Shown: positions 21,211 through 32,222 of the stretch, one piece after another
Numbering within the stretch: position 1 is the stretch's first letter
Layout: each line of letters opens with the position of its first letter
NCBI GenBank assembly: GCA_015179045.1
Contig: WHUZ01000009.1
Span: forward strand, 992,001 to 1,056,000
Reading direction: 5' to 3'
Length of the DNA: 64,000 bases
Source of the DNA: Kalaharituber pfeilii
Lineage: Eukaryota > Ascomycota > Pezizomycetes > Pezizales > Pezizaceae
Notes under the pieces: model-generated
What the model was told of the DNA's origin: nothing
Seen by the model: the letters and a program-made list of their open reading frames with translations, nothing else
Databases searched by the model: none
Translations under genes and position numbers: made by a program

Positions 21211-22552
21211 GAGTGTGCAGCGTCAACATAGATGGAGAATTCCCAAGCCAAAGAGTACGAGTGCATACAAGAATCAGATAAATACATTGGTAAACTCTAC
21301 ACATAAGCATCTGTTTCGGCATATCAGATTCTTTGACAAATACCTACAGACCCAGCAACCAGGATAGATGTGAGTCTAGGACGGCTCGTACGTTGTACGT
21401 GCAGGATTTCGAACTCTTTACGTTCTAGTTTGAAACTAGCTAGTAGTACTAATGCTGTATTCCAATGGATGGATTTACGGATTTAGCTAGCGACCGGCAC
21501 AGCATTGGGAGTTGCAAGATGAGCATCGCCGTATTTTAAACTTTATCTGCAGCGCAGTCAGGCCCCACGATTCCGCTAAGGCAAACTTAGAAATTGATGA
21601 ACAGCGCAAACGACCCAATGGGAAGCTGGGAAAATCGAATATGAGACTTAATTCTATTTCCCAACGTCATCAAAGATGCGAATATTATCATGCTACTTCT
21701 CGATGCTCTTATATATACGGAAAAACTAGTACCTTCACGGTGGTGTGAAGTGCACAACAAACTAGGAAAGCTACTTGGTTTGAACGGCACTAGTCAAATT
21801 GATATGATTTCAGCAGTAAGATGTCTGGTGGAGGTGCTATTGCAGGTACCATTTGGCACCTGATTACGGCTACGAATTGCACATAATTGGCCTCAATTGA
21901 TATCTACCAGGCCCCCTGGCCGCTGCCTGGCACTCCCAATTCGCAGCAGGGACCATCTTTGCTACCCTGTAAAGCATCGCGGGCCACGTTCGTTGCAGGA
22001 CCAAATACCGCTGTGGTAGCCTGCCCAGTATAGGCTTCAGAGGGATGGAGGTTGCGACAGCTGGGTAGGTCGGTACTCGATCGGGGGCGGAGATTGATTC
22101 ACCACTAGCTTCAGTGGTATTTTTCTTTTTTTTTTAAAACGCAAGTAGCACACTTATGCGCCTCCCGTCCCTAAGTCTACTACGAGGTTACTAATGCAAG
22201 GGAAAGGTTTGAGAATCATAGAAGAAATAATTGATGCAAAAGTAGCTATAGCTTACACTCTCGGCAACGGCATTTCGCTCCAATTGCACTATATAGTATC
22301 TGCACCGTGCATATGTAGCACAGCCACCATTGAAACTTCCACATATGTATCGTGAAAGGCTTACGTACTCTTGCTGATGCTAATAGCGGCCAAATGTGTT
22401 CGCCCTCCTTAGCTAGCATAGTAAGTGGTATAGCTTGGCGCTCACAACATAGAGTAATTGAGTAGTGAAATAACCCTCCCACATACTTGCGGGAACGGGG
22501 AACTAGAACTAAACATGAAAAGTCAAAGGCAAGGCAATGTGACTACTTCGAT
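21211..22552. other. Intergenic, repeat-derived flank
   Basis: It contains AGAATCAGATAAAT and ATCAGATTCTTTG motifs that also occur near 19385-19450 and 18860, suggesting decayed repeats, but I cannot delimit an element. No gene seen. Confidence 0.4.
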
Positions 22553-24967
22553 TCATTGTAGTGTGACAACGATCGATGGGTCCCAAAAATTCACCCAGCG
22601 TCCCTCCATCATTGTAAAGCTACCCTTCAGGTCCGCCCGAAACGGCAGCCAGCCAATTCGTGCCGGCCTTGCGCCGCCCAAGTCATTTAGGTATATTCCT
22701 AGTGTCTCTACTTTCAGGCTTGAATCCCATTGCAGGGAGGTTACCCTGCGGAGCCTGTATTGATACGCATCGCCGGCGGGGTCGATTTCTCGCAGCGGCG
22801 TGAGCTCCTTGCATACAACGAGAGAATGAACAGAGTTTGCGGGTAGGTCCACATGTCGATTCGGTCGCAGGTAAACGTGGGGTGTTAGGTCGAGCAGGGC
22901 GTATGAAGTGTTGGATTCAATAGGCAGGTCCAAGTGCAGATCCGTTGATGCGGATCTATAGGACCTCCGGCACCAACGTGCCAGCAGCACCGAACACCGC
23001 TGCCCGTCGGTTCCAGTTGCTGTAGCAGTATATACAATGTCGCCTTTGCTAGTAACGGCTTTGTTCAGGGTGACTTCGCGGTACAGGTGTCCACCGTATA
23101 TCCGCAATGAGCCATCAATCCGTGGTGTTGCCCAATCTGGCAACTGCGGCTCCTGGAGAAAGATGTCGGGGTATCTCATTAGCTGCGTCCAGCTAGGGAA
23201 CCAGTGCTCTGCCGACGGGTAGGGGAAGAGCTCCATTAGCTGCACTGCAAACTGAAGCTCATAAAAGTGGCAGCATGCACATGTGGTGGTCTGAATACAG
23301 GACGCTGCTCGCACCAGCCGGATCCAGGCCGTCTCTGGGTCCTCCTCGGAATGATATACTGGTAGTGGTCGGGCCAGCGAAGGGATGTCCGGTTTGTGGA
23401 GGCAAAAGTATAGCAAGGCCCCAACCTGGTCAACAGGGTTGGAGTAGCACCGGTCTTTTATCTGCAAAATCAGCTGCTCGAGATGCAATTGGCCTGCGAA
23501 GCAACTTGCCTCCAAGATCTGCCTTAAACTTTGGCCCCGCTCGTCGATCTGGAGATTCTCAGCCTTACTTCATTGGCAGCATTCGATCATATGTGCGGAT
23601 GCTTGCGCGAAGGGGATCTAGAATATCCAGCAAAGTAGCCAAGGAATATAGAAAGGACTCACCGTGCATTCTAAAGGGTGCTGTGTGACGCCACGCACCC
23701 CGGCGAACTCTAGCCTCCGGAGGGAATGCGTTTCCTGCAGCGTCCAAACACGGCGCAACCAGTGCCGTTCGTTGCGCCAATCCCCTGCCCGAAAGGCCCT
23801 CCCTACTCCACTAAGATATACGAGCACACGGGCCTGAGGTTGCCGATAGAGAGCTCCAATGAGCGGCACATCTGACTCCCACTCTTTGTTTCTCAGCTGC
23901 TCACGTGCGTGAATGGTTCCGAGACTGAAAGGCTCGGACAGGCCTGCATTGAATCCTGGTATTGGTTCCATCTCCTGGCGGAGGCACAGGATGTCGAGCC
24001 ATGCATACCGGACGTTGCGAAGAAGCAAGTCCCTTCGAACATCCTCTATTTCGACTTCGTAAGGCATGGGAACTGGCCAAGTACGGAGGTTGACGTTGGT
24101 GATGATATACTTGCGCTCATTTGGGGCCACCCACGCATGCGAGAGCAGTACCATGTGGCCGCGGTCGAGAATCTCACGCGGGAGCCACGCTGCTGGGACC
24201 ACCCTGTTGGCGCACACATCCCAAACTCTCCTCGGCCGTCGGTCACTATCAGGATGGATGGCCTTGCCACCATCCAAACTCTGGATTCGGCGGCCAAGCG
24301 AGGGAGCCACAAGGCCAGCTAGAACCTCACCGTCCTCGTTATTGATGTATGTATCGGGAGCGCGGAGCTCAATCTCAGAGGGCTCGGGAACCTTGTAGCT
24401 ATGGCTGTAGCTAACGCATAGTCTAGCTTCGTCAGCGCGCATCCACTGCAGCCGGGCCCATTCCCTCAGGGCTGATACCCAGGCGTGCACAACGCCAAAG
24501 TCGAGGTTGTGTCTGATGAAGTAGGAGAGCCATTCACTGTACAGATCGGAAGCAGCCACTGACTGCGGGAGGATCCCGCCCCAAAACTGTCCAATCATGC
24601 TGGATAGCGTCGCCCGACTGAGCTTGCCCACAGGAATGTCGCTCTCCGCTGCGGTCAGAACAACTGCCTGTGATTCATAAATTGGAAAATGTCTTAGCGT
24701 GCTCCTGTAGTCCTTACATCGCCAGCCCAGCGGCTCTTCCGGAGAGGAACACCAATAACGAAGTGCTAGCCCGCGCCATTGGTTTCCAGTACCGGTTACG
24801 ACTAAACGGCCCTCCGTGCTAATGGGTTCTACACTTTCGGTCCGAGGAGGGCTCCAATCCTTGCTGGCGATCGCAAAGTACTTGGGCTGCCTCACAAACT
24901 CAAGGCCATACCACTCGCACGGATCAAAGTCGAAGTCGACCGTTACCTTTGGGCTGCTGCTGCTCAT
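22553..24967 (-). CDS. HET-domain protein (two exons)
   Basis: Exons 24967-23663 and 23548-22553 on the minus strand (donor GTGAGT; AGGCTGAGA...CCAG acceptor), giving 766 residues. The ATG at 24967 is the first in frame. The middle of the protein (about residues 285-435) has heterokaryon-incompatibility (HET) hallmarks: LSHAWV, an IEDVRRDLLLRNVRYAWLDI block, a WESDVPLIGALYRQ block and WLRRVWTLQE. The N-terminal 280 residues and the C-terminal half show no NACHT, ankyrin or WD40 repeat, so this is a HET protein of the stand-alone type. Such proteins act in vegetative incompatibility or, more broadly, in allorecognition cell death; whether this one does is unknown. No signal peptide. Codons look intact, with no internal stops. 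Confidence 0.9.
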
Positions 24968-25160
24968 GCTAATTAGACTAGAGTAGATTGCAGAAAGATA
25001 CAAAATAGAATATATCTAGGCACAGAAATGCATATGGTTCCGTTGTGGGCTGGGGGATGCGTACGGTACGTTAGCACATGTCATACGTGTCGACATCGAT
25101 GGGCAAGCATATGCACACATATGCAAGGCTCAAGCTCGGCAGGGGTGCTACTCTGAGGCA

Positions 25161-25610
25161 TGTTGGCACGTGAAGGTTGGATATGTGAGGAGATATACAG
25201 GAATTCTGTACGATACGATGCAGTCCTTACAATTCAACTTCTTATATCGAGAGTGTACCCTGCTTCTTACTTGTAAACTCTCATTTGCTTGGAGACTATT
25301 AGTGCGCTGGTAGTCTTCTCCTACCCAAGTGGGTACTTGCCTGAGTAAGTAAGTCGATCTATCCGGCGTGCGAAGAGTGCGTCGGCGAGAGCGCCGCAAT
25401 CCTCTCCATCCTCCATTCCCTTCTCTTTCTTTCTTCTTCTCATTTCTACTCAATTCATTCCTTCTCCAAAGCCTATCTTCAGATTCACTCGCCTTTCTTA
25501 CACTTACTGCTCTGTCACCAATTGACACTGTAGTCTGTTATACCTGTCACTACGCTTCTGTTGTGTAAGCACTGGCTCTCAGTTCTTAACATCAGTTTGG
25601 TATTAGAACC
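25161..25610 (+). mobile_element. Possible solo LTR-like sequence with primer-binding-like motif
   Basis: It starts TGTTGGCAC and ends CTTAACA (25591), followed five bases later by TTGGTATTAGAACC, a motif resembling the primer-binding sites of some copia-type elements. No second LTR or pol domain is in the window, so the call is weak. Confidence 0.25.
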
Positions 25611-28095
25611 TCTACCTCCGGGTACCTCTATAGATTTATATTCATCCTACGCAGCTATTTTTTTCATAGTGGTGCATGTGTCAATTCTCAACAATCATTA
25701 ATTTGATGGATTCTACTGAGTCCCGTCAAGTCCCCCCCCTGAGCGAAATGGATGCTGCTCGGATGAAGTTGTACGACCATCCTCCTTTCAGATGTACCTT
25801 CCATGCACTTGCTTGCATAGTTCCTGTGCAAGACCCTATCCCCAAGCTCAATCCTTCTCCTGCTTACCATCCAGGTCTTCATATTCCCAGTCTACGAAGC
25901 ATCTTGAGCTTCTCAATTCAGACGCTTTGATGCTGGCGTCAGCGGCATGGCCAGAAATGACAGCTGTACAGCTCCACTTCGTTAGTCCTTCCAGCTCACC
26001 CAGAATTTTTGGTATGCGATATATTGACCTGTGCCACTTCATGAGAGAAAGTACCCACAGGGAGAGTAGGCACAGGGATTGTCAAGCTAGTAAAAATCCG
26101 GGGATTGAGGACTTAACCCATGCAATGGTGAAGTTGTTGAATCATATTTATAAAGAGCTTTGGCAACTTCCCCGTGATTTTCCCCGTAATGCTGCGCCAT
26201 ACCGTTGCTGTGACAACAGTGGCTTTATTTACACAAAACTCGGAGAACTTTGAAAAAATCCCCGTGATTACAGGGAAAACTGCACATCTTTGAGCAATGC
26301 CCGCAAGTATTCAATCAAGTTGGATTGCCTTCAAACTTTGTATAGAGTTAAAATCTATTGTGAAAAACTGCCTTACAAATTTCTGTCTTGATCCACTTCC
26401 GCAGACACTAGCAGCACCATTTTCCCCGTGACCTTTATTCACACAATTGCCATGCCTCCAAGACATCCAAGAGCAACCCCTTCAGCATCTGCCACCCTCA
26501 AATAGATATGCCAAGCTCAAAAACAGGGACTCTGCAAGCTGAACCTGCTTTAGCAAGCCCGAATTGTTTTCTCCACCAATTTCTTGTAGATAAGCCACTG
26601 TGAGTGTAGAAAGTACTTAGAAGAGAGTACTGCAGGCTAAAACTGCTGCCTGTAGCTGCGAAATGCTGCAGGTGCATGTGCATGGCAGATGGATTTGTTG
26701 CGGTGATTGGTACGGGGATATGAACGGGAAGTCGGTGCCAAGCCTCTCATTCGCAGAATTCCTCTAAATTATCGTATGGTTGCAGACTCCGCTTCTATGT
26801 AACACTTACTAATACAGTCCTTTTTTCTTTCCTCTTTTGCTCTTCATCCTCCTCTACCAAAAGGAATACGGTAAGCCTCTTGCTCTTCGCTCTTTACAGA
26901 ATACCACACCTTTCGCGTTTCGCTTCCTCGCCCTCTACCGTACAAAACACCGGGCCTTTTACTCTTCGCTTCCTTGCCCTCTACCGTACGAAATAAATAC
27001 TGCACCAGTTAAATTTCATTAAAAGATTATGGTGTGCAAAATATTATGCTTGTGAGAACTGTACAATATAACGTTGAAGACTTACGAAGTACAGTACCTG
27101 CTGCTTTACATTCTGTAAGTACTACTTCTAATTTGCAGTACTATGAGCAATGCATGCGACGTCTGGATGCATACTCTAATGGATATACCTATGGAACTAA
27201 ACAGTTTCAGGAACATGTATATAGAGGTCATCGGATAAAAGCAAGTGGTAATTAATGTAGAGTACTTTAGATTTAACTTCTTTAAGTAATTCTGCTGACT
27301 AAGCCATAATTTACCTAATTTGTATTAGTAGTATGTAACTCGGTTAGGGGTCCACCACCATAAATTACGTCTCTTTAACTTTGAATAACTTTTCCAGAAA
27401 GATTTATACAATAAAAAACGCAATATAGATTTATTCTTTTCTCAGTTTTCTTCATATCTATGTGCAGTTTTGAATTTTAACGATTCTTATTGCGTCAGTG
27501 ATTGGCGTTGAAATTAAAATGTGCCGACTAAAGGAGTCCGCAACCATATTCTGTGCAGGAATATGGAATAAAAGTTGGTGGCACAACTGCGGGTAACTGA
27601 ATGGGTGGACGCGGCTAGGGGTACCCCCATGTTTATGAAATGGTTAATATTAGATATCTCACCAAGAAGCCGGCGAGACCGACGAGCTGTGAAGTAACAC
27701 AACTTGGGATGCAACGTCTGCCGATTGTATATTGATTGGTGAAAACTTGTAATATTTATGGGCTGTTGTTAATGGCATAGTGGTAATGAAATGAGATATT
27801 GTAGTCTAGGAGCACATCATGGGACATGAAGTTTTACGGCGATTTGCAATGGCAGATGGAGTGTCAATTCTCCCCATTGCCTCGAATCCTGGCGCCAGAG
27901 GCGATCGTCCTGAGGTCATTGATGGCTCATTCAGAGGGTGTTGTTGTTGCTAGGATCAATCATGTTTTCGGGATTTCGCGATATAGTTAGTGGAATTGGG
28001 AAAGGGCGGCTCACTGGGAAAGGGCGGCTCACTGACTGTTAACTTGCGCGTGTATATCGTAAGTTATCAATACAATACTAGGTGAGAGTAGTGCA

Positions 28096-28308
28096 ATGTC
28101 ATCCGTTAAGGACCTGGTATCTCACTTACACGACTCCAAGCTCCTCAAGCACATTGGCAAATTCGGAGGTTGCTTCAGAAATGCGCCCAAACTTGCCTTA
28201 TCGGCTGTTGCACATTTCCTCTGTAGAAGAAAAAAGCTAAAGGAATGGATAAGCACGAAGGCTCTCAAGAGGGTAAAAGGAGGATTAGAATCGGAGGTAA
28301 AGGGGTGA
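28096..28308 (+). CDS. Small basic hypothetical ORF
   Basis: A 70-codon frame from an ATG. It is Lys-rich and helical (LLKHIGKFGGCFRNAPKLA, then a basic tail). A possible donor GTAAAG lies just before its stop and open frames follow, so it may be exon 1 of a decayed gene. No family recognised. Confidence 0.25.
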   Translation: MSSVKDLVSHLHDSKLLKHIGKFGGCFRNAPKLALSAVAHFLCRRKKLKEWISTKALKRVKGGLESEVKG

Positions 28309-29246
28309 AACTAAAAGAAATGATAGAAGTGGGGACAGTCTCGAAGGGAATACATCGCCTCTCGGGGTGTTTGTTATAGGAAGGTGCCGGCTTATCTGGG
28401 AACGCACCATCACCATGTGTGAAGGTCATAGACTGCCGGGCAAATCTCCGAAGGAAAATCTCATCAAAGTGCCGGCAGTTATTGAGACTCCGCAACGACA
28501 TCGCGCTACGGGTATCAATATACCACGAGTGTATAAGTCAACGGCTCGAAGAGCACAAATACAAAGTTGTCGTGTACAGGGGTGAGATGCGCATCCAAAC
28601 ATAGACAATGCTGATCTGTTCCATTCTGAGATAGGGAATAACTATTCCAACTTTTAACGCCTGCCATGGTATCTTGATGTTGAGTAGATTCAGAGACGAA
28701 AGGGGAGGTACATCAGAATCCAACAGTTGATAACTGCCAAGATTCTCCTCTTGTACAGAATCTTCCACTTTGAATGGAAAGGAGAATGATCATGAGTAAC
28801 GCCTAATAGTTGTATTAGCTCAATTAGGCAATCGTTCACGACGGAAGGAGCAATTTTTCAATATGAACATTCCACTGCTAGACAAAGTTTGTCACTTTTC
28901 AGCTTCTTGAGATCAGGCGTATCGCAAATTTCCATTAGGTATCAATTCAACTTCAATTAGAGCATGGGTCGGCACGTAGACAGGGGCATGACGGGCATTT
29001 CAATCACAGTGTGGGCAGAGAAACTGTGGTTCTGTTGCTCTCCATCACCACACAATCGCCGCCCAATGGCAGCCTGATTCGGAGGCCTCTCGGAGCTATA
29101 CGATAAAGTTGAGAACCCTTACTTTGTCTATCAACACCCAGACGTGACAGTAATGGTGCCAGCCGGATGGATCCATCTAGTATGCACAGTTCGGTGGAGT
29201 GCCAGTGAATTTATTCGAGCTGGGCCCAATTTTGGTACTTACGTAT

Positions 29247-29292
29247 GTTTTCTTATTTTCATCCATCATACATGAGATGAAAATAAGAAAAC
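29247..29292. repeat. Perfect 17-bp inverted repeat
   Basis: GTTTTCTTATTTTCATC and its exact reverse complement are separated by 12 bp; this could form a strong hairpin. Confidence 0.8.
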
Positions 29293-30954
29293 CCATAGGA
29301 CAGGGTTCCGTTTCTCAATAGTAGCCCTACGCCCAAATAAAATATGTCAAAGAGTTAGCGGTCTGATGAAGAGTGGTGGGTGACGTACTCGAGTAGGATG
29401 AAAAGCGACTAGGAGTGTTCTTGGGCTGCACTTGCACTTACATCTCCTCGGAGGGCCTGCAGGTACAGTCACTGGTGACGCCACCTTTCTTGGCACCTTC
29501 AAATGCATGATTCAAACCCTCATATCTCCAGTCCCAACAGCGCAATTGCAAACTTGCACCTGCAGTTTCTAGAGCCTTGCCCATAGTATCATGTAGCACA
29601 GAGTGAGGCCTGGAAATTGCTGCTGTCAGTTATATTAAACATTAATGAAAGAATAAATAATAGCGATTTTTCTCAAAATTTATACTGCATAATAGTTTGG
29701 CTCTCCATGAGGAAAACTTTTTTGTTTCTAATAATCTCTGGTAATGAAAATACATACTGAGTTAAATATTTTTAGTATTTCTTCTAGGATGTTATGGGCT
29801 TTGTGGAGAGCTATTAATTTTTTATGTCCAGATTTTATGTCAATTTTGTATGGGAATTTGATAGTCTTGGCATTTTCAAGTGATCTCCAACTCTAATATA
29901 TTTCAATTTCTGTTCACATGAATCTTGTTGCTGCGTGCGATCAGATCGCTTTCGCCAAGACTTTGCTTAGAGTTTGTTTTTTTGTATGGTGAGGCGCATC
30001 TAGAAGGGACCCCTGCAACCCAAAATTACGGACTCAAATTGGAAAATATATTTCATCAACAAACCACAACTGATTAAAATCTAAAGGCCGAAATATGTAC
30101 TGTTTCGTTCGCTCTACAACTCTTCGTTTTCAGACTTGAAAAATATGAAGGCGTTGCTCAGAAATTTGAAGTTGAGAACTTCGTACTTTATATGTGAGGC
30201 TTTTAGAGTGTTATATGGCAAGATTGCCAAATTTATATTAGTGTAGTAATGGAATCACTATATACGGAAATGATCTACATATCCACTCACCTATCATATG
30301 CCTTTTACACATCTTCAGGATATACATAATCTTTATAGTTCATAATAAATGTTTATTGAAAAATTGATTAATGGTAATATGAAACAGCATCAAGGGCTTG
30401 TGGAATCATTAGTATCAAATTTGTACTCACAATGAAGTTTCGCTACAGCCCAAATAAAATTCAATAAGACTAAGCTCACAATGAAAACGAGGGAGAAAAT
30501 AATACTAGATGACCACGAGCTTCAATTTCTGCCTGTAAGCGTTATTCTTGATGTGAGAAGGTGAAGCGACTGGTGTGAGAAGTACTGGAGTGACTGGTGC
30601 AATGGAGCAATGGAGCAACTGATGCATAGAGCAATAAATGGAGTAACTGGTGCAAGCGGAATTGGTAGCAAGGGGCCGGGAGAGGGGGTTCAGAAGGTCC
30701 AGCAGAGAAGGGAACAATCAACACCAGCGTGCATAGGTAGAGCAGCGAGCTTGAGCAACAAGAACAGCAGGGGGGGGGTGGTACAAAGAGTAGGAAAAGT
30801 GGATTACATGAGCACGAGACTAGGGATTACGTGAATGTTACAAGTCCCTTCTAGATGCGCCCACCATATGCCGTCCAATGACAGGGAAGTAGTTTTTCGT
30901 TTTCTCGAAAGGTTCTTCTGCTTCTTCCACAACGGAGCTTGCCGAAAGGCTATA

Positions 30955-31498
30955 CAGGTAACCCCAGCTATAGTGAAAAGAAGCGCTTTCGTAAAAGTGA
31001 AGGACTTTTTCAGGACTAATTAATCTACTTGCTATAGTTGAAAAACTGGGGGGCATGGCCTCAGTACTGCCTTATGTAATGCGCTTAGCAGATTGGTCAA
31101 GATTATCGCAATACAAAAAAGAGAGAAAAACCTTGTAGTGGTATCTGATGGCTTCAATATCAGAGACATTAAAGATAATGCCGTTGGCTTGCCATCGGGG
31201 GATCAGGAAATGATTTACGGAAGTCTTCCAAAGTCATTTCTCCTGGGCACTGTTCCGCTTCCTGGTGAGCCTCCATTTCTCTAGAGCTGGACGTCCTAAG
31301 TGGCATTGAGGAGGCATGATGCTGGCGGTCTTGTAAGGTACTGAATTTGCACGTGAGATCAGAATATCATACACTGAAAACTTCCTTTCTTTCACCCCGT
31401 GCCTACTTGTGGCCAGCATGTGACCCCTCGCTACAGAGAAAACTTGCTATACTGAAGAAAACAGGTCGGATTCTTGGCCTTCGATATAGCCAGTACCC
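30955..31498. mobile_element. MITE of the CAGGTRACC family, fuller copy
   Basis: Left end CAGGTAACCCCAGCTATAGT is preceded by TA. The right end (TTCGATATAGCCAG then TACCC) is degenerate and followed by TA. It is homologous to 20706-21210 along most of its length. No transposase frame. Confidence 0.7.
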
Positions 31499-32222
31499 TA
31501 CGATACTGAACTTCATGAAGCACAAAGGTACTCAACTAAGCCAAGAGTGATGCAGATTTAGGGTATAGTGGATCGTGTACCGCCCCACAATGTTTTGCAG
31601 CGGGATTTTTCCCCACAAAAGATCCTGGGGAAGTATGGCTGGTCCTACATAGATTGTGGCGAGAAATTCACCGAAGTTCATCCGAGCCTCCGAACGCCCC
31701 CCTTCCCGCCTCCCCCCAAATCGGGAAAATTGCAATCTCCAAATTCAGAACAGTCTTACTCTACCATAAGCTACCAGGTTACGTATGGAACACGTTGTGG
31801 AGTTTTTCGGTAGGGACTAACGCGGGCGGACGCGAGAGCGGGATAATTGACAAGTGGGGCGACGCGGACGGGCAGCCCGATATGTTGCTTTGCGATCAGA
31901 TGTTTTGGACCATGAAATTTGCGAAGCGCAGAGTTCGTCAACAAAAAAAACATCTCATGTGGTAGGTGAAACCTTCGCCTAAGTCAAACCTGGCAATCGC
32001 TAAACCCCAGAAAACAAAAAAAGGAGGGTGCACAGATTTGGACTCCACCCAATAATGGCTGCCGCAAATCCTAATTCGGTAGTTGCGATCCCAGCCGGCA
32101 TCGAGGTTTTACCGGCCCAAGGGACAGGTATATGATGGGCGAGGTTTCCTCATGGGCTGCGGGTAGCATCACCAGTCGATATCACTCTCCTTCTCTCACT
32201 CTCTGAACATCATCCATCAGCA
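31499..32222. other. Upstream flank of the GH32 gene
   Basis: Promoter-side intergenic DNA. CT-rich sequence (CTCTCCTTCTCTCACTCTCT) lies just before the ATG at 32223; a GTATATGATGG near 32129 could act as a TATA element. Confidence 0.4.

Larger units (their letters stand above)
25611..30954. other. Long gene-poor, AT-rich stretch
   Basis: No gene is well supported over about 5 kb. Short frames at 27034-27255 (73 codons, Tyr-rich) and elsewhere lack support. Features that stand out are CCCCGTGA repeats around 26170-26430, a duplicated GCCCTCTACCGTAC segment at 26930-26990, a repeated GGGAAAGGGCGGCTCACT pair near 27999-28034, a perfect 17-bp inverted repeat at 29247-29292 and GGAGCAAT/GGTGCAA-type short repeats at 30590-30660. 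Confidence 0.5.
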
